38,228 nt of DNA from Arthrobacter sp. Bi83 (GTDB taxonomy: Bacteria > Actinomycetota > Actinomycetes > Actinomycetales > Micrococcaceae), in the NCBI RefSeq assembly GCF_918698095.1, contig NZ_CAKKLY010000049.1, positions 1 to 38,228 on the forward strand, read 5' to 3'. The notes under the pieces are model-generated. The model ran no database searches, was not told the origin of the DNA, and worked only from the letters and a program-made list of their open reading frames with translations. Shown in pieces: positions 20,513 through 28,947 of this stretch. The position numbers were made by a program, and so were the translations under genes. The stretch's first letter is position 1; every line of letters begins with the position of its first letter.

Positions 20513-22864
20513 TTAAGCCCCCGCTGCGGCCGCCTCGGGCCGCTCCGCGGGGTGCGCGGCTTCCTCCCGGGCCGGCACGAACCGGACGAACATCGCTTTG
20601 AAGCCGGGGGTGTTGGATTCCCGTGCCACGTTTTCCTTGTGGACCAGGGCGTTGGCCTCGGGGAAGTACGCCGCGGCGCAGCCCTTCGCCGTCGGGTAGG
20701 CCACCAGCCGGAACTTGTCCGCCTGCCGGTCCTTCCCCCGGAACGTGCTGACCACGTCCACCAGGTCCCGGTCCTTGAAGCCGAGCTCGGCCAGGTCTTC
20801 CGGGTGCACCAGGATCACGCGGCGGCCGCCGGAGATCCCGCGGTACCGGTCATCCAGGCCGTAGAAAGTGGTGTTGTACTGGTCGTGGCTGCGGATGGTC
20901 TGGAGGACCAGGTGGCCGTCCGGCGGCGTGAGGTACTCCAAGGGGCTCACCGTGAAGCGGCCCCGGCCGATGTCCGTCTTGAAGGAACGGGTGTCCCGCG
21001 GCGGGTTGGGCAGCACAAAGCCGTTCTTCGTCCGGACCCGGGCATTGAAATCCTCGAACCCCGGAAGAACCCGGGAGATATGGTCCCGAACCACGTCGTA
21101 GTCCTCGGCCATGGCCTTCCAGTCCACCGGGTGGTCCGGACCGAAGGTTGCCTCGGCCATCCGGGCCACGATCACCGGCTCGGCGAGCAGGTGCTCGGAC
21201 ACCGGCTGGAGCCTGCCCTGAGTCGAGTGGACCACGGACATGGAGTCCTCCACGGACAGGAACTGGGCGCCCTTGGGGTGCTTGTCGTCCTTGTCCGTGC
21301 GGCCCAGCGTGGGAAGGATCAGGGACGTGCGCCCGTGCACCACATGGGACCGGTTCGGTTTGGTGGAGATATGGACCGTCAGGCCGATCCGTTGCATGCC
21401 GGCTTCCAGGGTCTCCGTGTCCGAGCACGCGAGCGAGAAGTTCCCGCCCATCGACACGAACACGTCCACCTCGTCGCGTTCGAACGCCTCCATGGACTCC
21501 ACTGCGTCGTACCCGTGGTGGCGGGAGGAAGCAATCCCGAACTCAGTGTCCAGCGCCGCCAGGAGCCATTCCTTCGGCTTTTCCCAGATGCCCATGGTCC
21601 GGTCGCCCTGGACGTTCGAGTGTCCGCGGACCGGGCAGGCGCCGGCCCCCGGCTTGCCGAAGTTGCCCTGCAGCAGCAGGACGTTGACCATCTCCTTGAT
21701 GGTGTCCACCGAATGCGGCTGCTGCGTCACGCCCAGTGCCCAGCATAAGATCGTGGCCTTGGACCGGACGAGCATCCCGGCCACGTCCTCGATCTGCTTG
21801 CGGGTCAGGCCCGTGGCCTTCTCGGTCTCCTCCCAGTCCAGCTCCCGGCGGGCGTCGCGGTACGCGTCGAAGCCGTCGGTCACCTCCTCGACGAAGGAAA
21901 GGTCGACGACGGTGCCCGGGTTCCGCTCTTCCTCCGCCAGGAGCAGGTGGCCGAGAGCCTGGAACAGCGCCATGTCGCCGCCCACCTTGATCTGCAGGTA
22001 CTCATCAGCCAGCGGCGTGCCGCCGCCCACCACGCCCGAGACGGTCTGCGGATCCCTGAAGTTGAACAGGCCGGCCTCAGGCAGCGGGTTCACCGCCACC
22101 ACCTTGCCGCCCTTGTCCTTGCACTCCTTCAGCGCCGACAGCATCCTGGGATGGTTGGTTCCCGGGTTCTGCCCGACCACAAAGATCAGCTCGGCATCGT
22201 GGATGTCATCCAGCGAAACGGTCCCCTTGCCGATGCCGATGGTCGGGTTCAGCGCCGAGCCCGAGGACTCATGGCACATGTTCGAACAGTCCGGCAGGTT
22301 GTTGGTGCCCAGGGCCCGCGCGAACAGCTGGTACATGAACGCCGTCTCGTTCGCCGTCCGGCCGGACGTGTAGAAGACGCAGCGGTCAGGCGTGCTGGCC
22401 CGGATGTGCTCCCCGATGAGCCCGAACGCCTCCGCCCAGGAAATCGGCGAATAGTGCGTCTCACCCTCCCGGATCACCACCGGTTCGCTGATCCGGCCCT
22501 GATTGCCCAGCCAGTATTCGGTTTTCCCCGACAGCTCCGCGATGGAATGCGTGGCCCAGAACTCGGCTCCGACCGTCCGCAGGGTGTTCTCCTCGGCCAC
22601 GGCCTTGGCACCGTTCTCGCAGAACTCAGCCGCCTTGCGCTTCTTGTCCGATTCCGGCCAAGCACAGCCCGGGCAGTCGAAGCCGCCGCGCTGGTTCAGC
22701 CGCAGCAGTGACTGCGCCGTCCGGGCCACCCCGGCTTGCGCCACGGCACGCTCCAGCGCAACCATCACCGCCTTGACGCCGGCGGCTTCGGTCTTCGGTT
22801 TGTGGACTTCGAGCTCGTCCTCGTTGATGTCCGCGACGGGGGCGGGCTGCTTCCCGAACTTCAT
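20513..22864 (-). CDS. Molybdopterin oxidoreductase, FdhA/YdeP-like formate dehydrogenase, copy 2
   Basis: This 783-residue paralogue of the copy at 6637-8973 keeps the N-terminal GFDCPGCAWPE segment, the putative active-site pair C197-H198 (PDCSNMCHESSG), the MGD-binding motifs (FVVGQNPGTNHPRM, PVRGHSNVQGDRTMG) and the C-terminal HDQYNTTFYG. It should oxidise formate to CO2 and likewise lacks the usual [4Fe-4S] cysteines and any selenocysteine codon. The ATG at 22864 has AAGGAAG 8 nt upstream; an ATG 15 codons earlier has no site. It lies downstream of mscR and the MBL hydrolase on the same strand, completing formaldehyde to formate to CO2. Electron acceptor unknown. Confidence 0.82.
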   Translation of the reverse strand: MKFGKQPAPVADINEDELEVHKPKTEAAGVKAVMVALERAVAQAGVARTAQSLLRLNQRGGFDCPGCAWPESDKKRKAAEFCENGAKAVAEENTLRTVGAEFWATHSIAELSGKTEYWLGNQGRISEPVVIREGETHYSPISWAEAFGLIGEHIRASTPDRCVFYTSGRTANETAFMYQLFARALGTNNLPDCSNMCHESSGSALNPTIGIGKGTVSLDDIHDAELIFVVGQNPGTNHPRMLSALKECKDKGGKVVAVNPLPEAGLFNFRDPQTVSGVVGGGTPLADEYLQIKVGGDMALFQALGHLLLAEEERNPGTVVDLSFVEEVTDGFDAYRDARRELDWEETEKATGLTRKQIEDVAGMLVRSKATILCWALGVTQQPHSVDTIKEMVNVLLLQGNFGKPGAGACPVRGHSNVQGDRTMGIWEKPKEWLLAALDTEFGIASSRHHGYDAVESMEAFERDEVDVFVSMGGNFSLACSDTETLEAGMQRIGLTVHISTKPNRSHVVHGRTSLILPTLGRTDKDDKHPKGAQFLSVEDSMSVVHSTQGRLQPVSEHLLAEPVIVARMAEATFGPDHPVDWKAMAEDYDVVRDHISRVLPGFEDFNARVRTKNGFVLPNPPRDTRSFKTDIGRGRFTVSPLEYLTPPDGHLVLQTIRSHDQYNTTFYGLDDRYRGISGGRRVILVHPEDLAELGFKDRDLVDVVSTFRGKDRQADKFRLVAYPTAKGCAAAYFPEANALVHKENVARESNTPGFKAMFVRFVPAREEAAHPAERPEAAAAGA

Positions 22865-22910
22865 TGTTCCAACTTCCTTACCGCTAAATTCCTGCTGGTT
22901 CGATCGCACA

Positions 22911-22942
22911 TAAGGCGCGCCAGGCTTCCCTGGCGCGCCTTA
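22911..22942 (-). terminator. Hairpin after the MBL gene
   Basis: TAAGGCGCGCCAGG (22911-22924) and its exact complement (22929-22942) form a 14-bp stem with a 4-nt loop. It lies between the MBL gene and fdh2, both on the minus strand, so it would cut or lower readthrough from mscR-MBL into fdh2. Only a short T-run follows. Confidence 0.65.
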
Positions 22943-22972
22943 TTGGGCTGTTTGATACTCAGAAACCCCTGC

Positions 22973-23593
22973 TTACTGGGATACCTTGGCGAGCGTCTCG
23001 CGCTCCGCCCCAATCGTGGTGTTGTCGCCGTGCCCGGTGCGGACCACCGTTTCGGGAGGGAGCGTCAGCAACCGTTCCCGGATCGAGGCGAGGATGGTCG
23101 GGTAGTCGCTGTAGGACCTGCCGGTCGCCCCCGGGCCCCCGTTGAACAGCGTGTCCCCGGTGAACACCGTTCCTTCATCCGCCAAGAGAAAGCAGGTGGA
23201 GCCGGGCGAGTGGCCCGGGGTGTGGATGGCTGTCAGCGTGGCACCGCCCACCTGGAACTCCTCGCCATCGGCAAGGTCACGGTCCGGCTTCACGTCCGGA
23301 TAGACCTGTTCCCAGAGCACGAGGTCCTCGGGGTTCAGGTAGATCGGGGCGCCAACGGCCTCCGCCACCTCGCGGGCCGCGCCGATGTGGTCGTTGTGAG
23401 CATGGGTGAGCAGGATGGCAAGAACCTTCCGGCCACGGACCTGGCTGATGATGGCTTCTGCGTCGTGCGGGGAGTCGATGATGACGCATTCATCGCCATT
23501 GCCGACGATCCAGACGTTGTTGTCCACGTCCCAGGTGCCGCCGTCGAGCGAGAAAGTGCCCGAGGTAACCAGGTTCTCGATGGTGACGCTCAT
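22973..23593 (-). CDS. Metallo-beta-lactamase fold hydrolase, probable S-formylmycothiol hydrolase
   Basis: The 206-residue protein has the MBL metal motif H64-A-H66-N-D68-H69 (LLTHAHNDHIGA), a further His in HTPGHSPGS, Asp in FTGDTLF and a C-terminal His in TGHGDNTT, as in glyoxalase II-like thioester hydrolases. Its ATG overlaps the mscR stop (ATGA), so the two are cotranscribed and translationally coupled. MscR makes S-formylmycothiol from the formaldehyde-mycothiol adduct, and a thioesterase is needed to release formate and mycothiol; this gene is the natural candidate. The substrate is inferred from position, not from the sequence itself. Confidence 0.85.
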   Translation of the reverse strand: MSVTIENLVTSGTFSLDGGTWDVDNNVWIVGNGDECVIIDSPHDAEAIISQVRGRKVLAILLTHAHNDHIGAAREVAEAVGAPIYLNPEDLVLWEQVYPDVKPDRDLADGEEFQVGGATLTAIHTPGHSPGSTCFLLADEGTVFTGDTLFNGGPGATGRSYSDYPTILASIRERLLTLPPETVVRTGHGDNTTIGAERETLAKVSQ

Positions 23594-24714
23594 GCGGATG
23601 CCCCCGCCTGCAGGATGTCTTCGACGGACTGGACCTCGACCACAGACCGGAGAACCTTGCCGTCGTGCATCTTGGTGAAGGCCTCTTCCACCTGGTCGAT
23701 GGTGATGCGTTCGGACACGAAGGCGTCCAGGTCGAGGTTGCCCTGCTTGTAGTGCGCCACCAGCATCGGGAAGTCCCGGGAGGGCAGGCAGTCCCCGTAC
23801 CAAGAGGATTTCAAGGAACCCCCGCGGCCAAAGACGTCCAGCAGCGGCAGCTCGAGCTTCATGTCCGGCGTCGGGACGCCCACCAGCACCACACGGCCGG
23901 CCAGGTCCCTCGCGTAAAACGCCTGCTTGTACGTTTCGGGACGTCCGACCGCTTCAATGACGACGTCGGCACCGTTGCCTCCGGTCAGGGCCCGGATGGC
24001 CTCGATGGGATCTTCCTTGCTGGAGTCCACTCCGTGGGTGGCGCCCAGCGACCTGGCCATCTCGATCTTGTTGGCGTCGATATCCACGGCAATGATCGTA
24101 GTGGCGCCGGCGAGCTTCGCCCCGGCGATGGCTGCGATGCCCACGCCGCCGCAGCCGATCACGGCGACGGATTCGCCGCGCTTGACCTCACCGGTGTTGA
24201 TGGCGGCGCCGATGCCTGCCATCACACCGCAGCCGAGCAGCCCGACGGCGGCGGGATCGGCGTCGTCGTCCACCTTGGTGCACTGCCCGGCGGCGACGAG
24301 CGTCTTTTCGGCGAAGGCACCGATGCCCAGCGCGGGCGAGAGCTCAGTGCCGTCCTCCAGCGTCATCTTCTGGGTGGCGTTGTGCGTGTTGAAGCAGTAC
24401 TGCGGCTGGCCCTTGGCGCAGGCGCGGCATTCGCCGCACACGGCCCGCCAGTTGAGGATCACGCGGTCGCCGGGAGCCACCTCGGTGACGTCCGGTCCGA
24501 CGGCGCTGACCACGCCGGTAGCCTCGTGTCCCAGCAGGATGGGGAAATCATCGGTGATTCCGCCCTGCTTGTAGTGGAGGTCGGTGTGGCAGACACCGCA
24601 CGTGAGGATGTCCACCAGCGCCTCGCCCGGGCCGGGATCCGGCACCAGGATCGTCTCGACCGAGACCGGGGCGTTCTTTTCCTTGGCAATGACTGCCTTT
24701 ACTTTGTGAACCAT
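23590..24714 (-). CDS. mscR: S-(hydroxymethyl)mycothiol dehydrogenase (mycothiol-dependent formaldehyde dehydrogenase)
   Basis: This 374-residue zinc-dependent medium-chain dehydrogenase oxidises the formaldehyde-mycothiol adduct to S-formylmycothiol with NAD. Visible features are the catalytic zinc region (C39 in CGVCHTD, H63-E64 in LGHEATG), the structural zinc cysteines C91, C94, C97 and C105 (CGECRACAKGQPQYC) and the Rossmann motif VIGCGGVGIAAIAG. The overall sequence matches the actinobacterial MscR/AdhE2 group better than glutathione-dependent enzymes. It heads the mscR-MBL operon, followed by fdh2. It probably handles formaldehyde released by the Rieske oxygenase and by dimethylglycine oxidase when THF is short. 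Confidence 0.9.
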   Translation of the reverse strand: MVHKVKAVIAKEKNAPVSVETILVPDPGPGEALVDILTCGVCHTDLHYKQGGITDDFPILLGHEATGVVSAVGPDVTEVAPGDRVILNWRAVCGECRACAKGQPQYCFNTHNATQKMTLEDGTELSPALGIGAFAEKTLVAAGQCTKVDDDADPAAVGLLGCGVMAGIGAAINTGEVKRGESVAVIGCGGVGIAAIAGAKLAGATTIIAVDIDANKIEMARSLGATHGVDSSKEDPIEAIRALTGGNGADVVIEAVGRPETYKQAFYARDLAGRVVLVGVPTPDMKLELPLLDVFGRGGSLKSSWYGDCLPSRDFPMLVAHYKQGNLDLDAFVSERITIDQVEEAFTKMHDGKVLRSVVEVQSVEDILQAGASA

Positions 24715-24750
24715 GATTCCTGTGTTCCTTTCCTGAGCCCGGGGGACTCT

Positions 24751-24773
24751 TTGGCAACGGCGCCCGTTGCCAA
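24751..24773. promoter_or_regulatory. 23-bp palindrome upstream of mscR
   Basis: TTGGCAACGG and CCGTTGCCAA flank CGC, a perfect 10-bp inverted repeat 37-59 bp before the mscR ATG. It could be an operator or a hairpin in the 5' leader. Between it and 25160 in this 530-bp mscR-MFS gap I see no gene, only scattered GCAAC motifs (for example ATTGCAACT at 25074-25082). Confidence 0.5.
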
Positions 24774-25166
24774 TCTAGCTGACTCGTTCCGGTTCCAAAT
24801 CTTCGTCCAGCGGCTCGATGCCCTGCTCAGGGCAGCCGTTCACGTCATGCGGACCAGGCGTGGCAACGCCAGGCCTTCCCTGATCGAGACGTCGGCCTGC
24901 GCACCATACGGAGTCAGCTGAATTGCGTATTACACAACACGATGCACATAGCGCGTACTGGAAAATATGACAGTCGCCACGCGAGAGTGTCAATAGATTG
25001 CTGGGCCTCACCGTCCGGCCGCCATTTGATGACGCCTCGCACGTCTCACGCATATCGCAACCTAGTCTCACTCATTGCAACTAATTGGCCGTCGCTTTGG
25101 TGCGCATTTCACCGCGCAAACCGCCGCGATCTGCAGACCAATTTACCGGTCCGAAACAAAAAATCA

Positions 25167-25224
25167 TTGACTGTGTGACAGGTCACGCCTAATCTGGTGC
25201 AACAGCGTTGCGCTGATTGCAACT
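25167..25224 (+). promoter_or_regulatory. Promoter and candidate operator of the MFS-creatinase operon
   Basis: TTGACT (25167-25172) and TAATCT (25190-25195) are separated by 17 nt, a good vegetative promoter. The spacer contains GTGAC-AG-GTCAC (25175-25186). GCAAC-AGC-GTTGC (25199-25211) covers the expected transcription start and ATTGCAACT (25216-25224) follows. These are well placed for repression, most simply by the IclR protein encoded at 28109-28927. Confidence 0.6.
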
Positions 25225-25244
25225 CAAAACACTTTGGTGGACAT

Positions 25245-26666
25245 ATGAGTAACGAAACTTCCTCCCCCGCCGCTCTTGCGGGACCAACCAGCCCGGAGTC
25301 GAATGACGGGCATGGCAGTACATCGCCCGGACCCGCCACACTGAGCGGTCGCGTGGATCCGGACGGCAGCAGCGGTGACGATGTCAGCGGCGTCAGCAGG
25401 GAAACGCGCCGGAAGGTAGTCACGGCCAGCTTCATCGGCAACTTCGTCGAATGGTTCGATTACGCCGTCTACGGCTACCTCGCCGCCACCATCTCTTCGG
25501 TCTTCTTCCCGGACGCCGACCGGCAGGCGGCCCTGCTGGCCACCTTCGCCGTCTTCGCGGTCTCGTTCTTCGTCCGCCCCCTTGGCGGATTCTTCTGGGG
25601 ACACCTCGGCGACCGCCTGGGACGGCGGAAAGCACTGTCGCTTTCCATCGTCATCATGTCCGTGTCGACGTTCTGCATCGCACTGATCCCTGGATACGCC
25701 AGCATCGGAGTGATGGCGCCGATCCTTCTCCTCCTGGTCAGGGTCGTTCAGGGCTTCTCCGCCGCCGGGGAATACGCCGGTGCTTCGGCTTTCCTCGTGG
25801 AGTACGCACCCGCCAATAAGCGCGGCCTCTACGCCGCCGTCGTTCCAGCCAGCACCGCGGCCGGCCTGCTGCTCGGTTCCCTGATCGCGGCGCTCCTCAG
25901 CACCGTCCTCACCCCCGAGCAGCTGCATGAGTGGGGCTGGCGGCTGCCATTCCTGCTCGCCGCGCCCATGGGCCTGATAGGCCGTTATATCCGCACCAAG
26001 CTCGAAGACACCCCTGCCTTCCAGGCCCTGGCTGCCGAGGACCACACAGTCAAAACACCGGTCTTCGCGATGTTCCGGACGTACCGCAAGCAGCTCATCA
26101 TCGCCACCGGCGCTGTCCTGCTCAACGCTGTGGGGTTCTACGTGATCCTCAGCTACATGCCCACGTATCTGTCGGAGGAACTCGGCTTCGGTGCGGCCGA
26201 ATCGTTCCTGGCCACCACCATCGCCCTGGCCAGCTACATCGGCTTCATCTTCCTGACTGGCAGCGCTTCGGACAAGTTCGGCCGAAAGCGCATGCTGATC
26301 ACCGCTTCCCTGCTCTTTATCGTGCTGACGGTCCCGGCTTTCATGCTCCTGGACACCGGAAATTTCCTGGTCATTGTCCTGGTCCAGATCCTGCTTGGCG
26401 GCATGCTGACGCTCAACGACGGCACACTTCCAAGCTTCCTGGCGGAGCTGTTCCCCACCCGCGTCCGTTACAGCGGATTCGCCGTCAGCTTCAATCTCTC
26501 CAACGCTCTGTTCGGCGGTACGGCACCGTTCATGGCCACGCTGCTCATCGGCCTCACCCAGAGCAAGGTGGCCCCGGGCTGGTACCTGGTGGCAGCATCC
26601 GTCGTCTCCCTGACCGCCGTCCTGTTCGCCACCGAGACGTCCAAGAAACCGCTCCGGCAGGAGTGA
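25245..26666 (+). CDS. MFS transporter, metabolite:H+ symporter (ProP-like) family
   Basis: This 473-residue membrane protein has a soluble N-terminal tail of about 55 residues and then 12 predicted helices. FIGNFVEWFDYAVYGYLA in helix 1, RPLGGFFWGHLGDRLGRRK (loop 2-3, motif A) and a second GSASDKFGRKR are typical of the metabolite:H+ symporter group that includes ProP and shikimate/citrate carriers. I chose ATG 25245 with GGTGG upstream; an earlier in-frame ATG at 25197 lies in the promoter. The creatinase gene follows 112 bp later, so creatine is the likeliest substrate; betaines are transported by some relatives and remain possible. Confidence 0.88.
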   Translation: MSNETSSPAALAGPTSPESNDGHGSTSPGPATLSGRVDPDGSSGDDVSGVSRETRRKVVTASFIGNFVEWFDYAVYGYLAATISSVFFPDADRQAALLATFAVFAVSFFVRPLGGFFWGHLGDRLGRRKALSLSIVIMSVSTFCIALIPGYASIGVMAPILLLLVRVVQGFSAAGEYAGASAFLVEYAPANKRGLYAAVVPASTAAGLLLGSLIAALLSTVLTPEQLHEWGWRLPFLLAAPMGLIGRYIRTKLEDTPAFQALAAEDHTVKTPVFAMFRTYRKQLIIATGAVLLNAVGFYVILSYMPTYLSEELGFGAAESFLATTIALASYIGFIFLTGSASDKFGRKRMLITASLLFIVLTVPAFMLLDTGNFLVIVLVQILLGGMLTLNDGTLPSFLAELFPTRVRYSGFAVSFNLSNALFGGTAPFMATLLIGLTQSKVAPGWYLVAASVVSLTAVLFATETSKKPLRQE

Positions 26667-26778
26667 ACCGCATGTCCGGGACCCTCACCTCCGGGACCCT
26701 TGCACCCCAGCCCGCCTCCGGCGGGGCACACCTCAAACTTTCCTCACTCAATTCAGCACTAAAGAAAGGTACAAACCC

Positions 26779-28035
26779 ATGACCACCATCGAAACCGAGG
26801 CCGTCAACGATGTCGCCAAGCTGGACCGCCTGAAGGTCCTCAACAATGGCGAAAAAGTAAGGCTGACATTCTCCGACGCGGAGTTCGAACGCCGCCTGGC
26901 CGGCCTGCGCCGCATCATGGCTGAGAAGGAACTGGACGCCGTCGTCCTGACCAGTTACCACTCGATCAAGTACTACTCCGATTTCCTCTTCACCTACTTC
27001 GGCCGGTCCTACGCCATGGTGGTCACCAAGGACGACACCGTCACCGTCACCGCGAACATCGACGCCGGGATGCCGTGGCGCCGCAGCTACGGCGACAACC
27101 TCGTCTACACGGACTGGCGCCGCGACAACTACATCCACGCCATCCAGGAAGTGCTGCGCAGCCGCGGCATCAACGCCCGCCGGATCGGCGTCGAGGACGA
27201 CTCGCTGCCGCTGGACAACCGCAACAAGATCCAGGCCGCCTTCGCATCCGCAACCCTGGTGGACGTGGCCCAGGCGGCCATGCGCCAGCGGATGATCAAG
27301 TCCGCCGAGGAGATCGAGGTGATCAAGCACGGCGCACGCATCGGCGACCTCGGCGGCGAAGCCATCCGCAACGCCATCACGGCCGGCATCACCGAGTACG
27401 AGGTGGCGCTGATCGGAACCGAGGCCATGGTCCACGAAATCGCCCGGACCTTCCCGGACTCCGAGATCCGCGACACCTGGGTGTGGTTCCAGTCCGGCAT
27501 CAACACGGACGGCGCACACAACTGGGCCACCACCCGCAAGATCCAGGAACACGACATCCTGTCGCTGAACTGCTTCCCCATGACCTCCGGCTACTACACC
27601 GCACTGGAGCGCACCCTGTTCTACGGCGAACCGGATGCCCGCTCGCTGGAACTGTGGAACATCAACGTGGAAGTCCACAAGCGCGGCCTCGAACTCATCA
27701 AGCCCGGCGCCGTCTGCAAGGACATCGCTGCCGAACTGAACGAGATCTACGTGGGCCACGGCCTCCTGGCCAACCGCACCTTCGGCTACGGGCACTCCTT
27801 CGGCGTCCTCAGCCACTACTACGGCCGGGAAGCCGGGCTGGAGCTCCGCGAGGATATCGACACGGTACTGGTACCCGGCATGGTGGTTTCAATGGAGCCC
27901 ATGATCACGGTCCTGGACGGCCAGCCCGGAGCCGGCGGCTACCGCGAACACGACATCCTCGTGGTCGGCGAGGACGGCGCCGAGAACATCACCAAGTTCC
28001 CGTTCGGCCCGGAATACAACATCGTGGGGGCATAA
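26779..28035 (+). CDS. Creatinase (creatine amidinohydrolase)
   Basis: The enzyme hydrolyses creatine to sarcosine and urea. The 418-residue protein follows the pita-bread fold, and its sequence closely tracks the Pseudomonas putida creatinase I remember, in stretches such as TSYHSIKYYSDFL, YTDWRRDNY, QSGINTDGAHN, LNCFPMTSGYYTALERTLF, FGYGHSFG and GAGGYREHDILVV. The catalytic histidine is H247 (TDGAHN). The metal ligands of true Xaa-Pro peptidases are not kept as a set, as in creatinases. An AAAGAAAGG site lies 9 nt before the ATG. Its sarcosine product enters the same THF-linked methyl oxidation; sarcosine oxidase itself is not in the window. Confidence 0.93.
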   Translation: MTTIETEAVNDVAKLDRLKVLNNGEKVRLTFSDAEFERRLAGLRRIMAEKELDAVVLTSYHSIKYYSDFLFTYFGRSYAMVVTKDDTVTVTANIDAGMPWRRSYGDNLVYTDWRRDNYIHAIQEVLRSRGINARRIGVEDDSLPLDNRNKIQAAFASATLVDVAQAAMRQRMIKSAEEIEVIKHGARIGDLGGEAIRNAITAGITEYEVALIGTEAMVHEIARTFPDSEIRDTWVWFQSGINTDGAHNWATTRKIQEHDILSLNCFPMTSGYYTALERTLFYGEPDARSLELWNINVEVHKRGLELIKPGAVCKDIAAELNEIYVGHGLLANRTFGYGHSFGVLSHYYGREAGLELREDIDTVLVPGMVVSMEPMITVLDGQPGAGGYREHDILVVGEDGAENITKFPFGPEYNIVGA

Positions 28036-28055
28036 CAGCACCACATCAGCCTTCA

Positions 28056-28096
28056 CCGGAAAGCGGCGCCACGTCCTGCGTGGCGTCGCTTTCCGG
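28056..28096 (+). terminator. 18-bp hairpin after the creatinase gene
   Basis: CCGGAAAGCGGCGCCACG (28056-28073) pairs with 28079-28096 across a TCCTG loop, with a single G-U pair. No T-run follows. It lies 21 nt after the creatinase stop and just before the second iclR gene. Confidence 0.7.
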
Positions 28097-28108
28097 CTCA
28101 CATACGGA

Positions 28109-28927
28109 ATGATGGTGGACACCATGACCTCTGCAGAAGCTCCCGAAACCAGCGGCAACGGTGACACCAAGGGCACGTCGGTCATCGTCAACGCCATCGC
28201 CGTGCTGCGAAGTTTTACGGCGGACGAGCCGCTGCTCGGCGTCACCGAGATCGCCAACCGCGTTGGCCTGCACAAGAGCACCGTTTCCCGCATCCTGGCC
28301 ACGTTCGAGCAGGAACACTTGGTGGAGCGCGATCCGGAGACCCGCAGGTTCCGCCTGGGCCTGGGCCTCATCGCCGTCGCCGGGCCGCTGCTGGCCGAAC
28401 TCGAAGAGCGCCGTGTGGCATACCCTGTCCTGCGCGAACTCGCCGAACAGACCGGCGAAACCAGTGCCCTGATGGTCTGGAGCGGCTCCGATTCGATGTG
28501 CGTGGAGCAGATCGCCAGCCATCACCAGATCAAGCACACCACCCCGCTGGGCGCCCGCTATAACGATGCCCTGAGTGCCTCTGTACAGGTCTTCCTCGCC
28601 GCGGAGTCCCCCGACCGCGTCCGTACTTTGCTGCGCAGCGGAGCGATCACTTACCCGGGCCTGGACGACACCAGCCTCGAGGCCTATCTGATCCGGCTGG
28701 GCGACGTCGCCCGGCGCGGCTGGGCCGTTAACTACGGTGAATCCTCGCTTGATGAAGTGGGCGTCGCGGCCCCTGTCTACGATCACCGCGGCGATATTGT
28801 GGCGGCGGTGCTCATCCCGGCGCCCCGCTTCCGCGTCTCTCCGGACACACTGCAGAGCCTCGCTGAATCGTGCTCTGCCGCTGCCGGGCGCGTAACCTCG
28901 CGGCTTGGCGGAGCTTCCCCGCAATAG
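28109..28927 (+). CDS. IclR family transcriptional regulator, copy 2
   Basis: This regulator of up to 272 residues has an N-terminal winged helix (SVIVNAIAVLRSFT, GVTEIANRVGLHKSTVSRILATFE) and a C-terminal effector domain (HHQIKHTTPLGARYNDALS, GVAAPVYDHRGDIVAAVLIPAP). Several ATGs are possible: 28109, 28112 and 28124; the last has GGTGG 5 nt upstream, and all lie before the conserved domain. Its position directly after creatinase points to control of the transporter-creatinase operon, with creatine or a product as effector. That role is inference. Confidence 0.9.
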   Translation: MMVDTMTSAEAPETSGNGDTKGTSVIVNAIAVLRSFTADEPLLGVTEIANRVGLHKSTVSRILATFEQEHLVERDPETRRFRLGLGLIAVAGPLLAELEERRVAYPVLRELAEQTGETSALMVWSGSDSMCVEQIASHHQIKHTTPLGARYNDALSASVQVFLAAESPDRVRTLLRSGAITYPGLDDTSLEAYLIRLGDVARRGWAVNYGESSLDEVGVAAPVYDHRGDIVAAVLIPAPRFRVSPDTLQSLAESCSAAAGRVTSRLGGASPQ

Positions 28928-28947
28928 CCGTCACACCACAGCCGGCA

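Noticed and set aside
24775..25178. Small open frames in the mscR-MFS gap
   Set aside because: Both candidates (24775-25071 minus, 24942-25178 plus) lack ribosome-binding sites, overlap promoter elements and resemble nothing known.
26682..26702. Direct repeat of TCCGGGACCCT between the MFS gene and creatinase
   Set aside because: Two short GC-rich copies with no symmetry or fixed relation to a promoter; likely chance.
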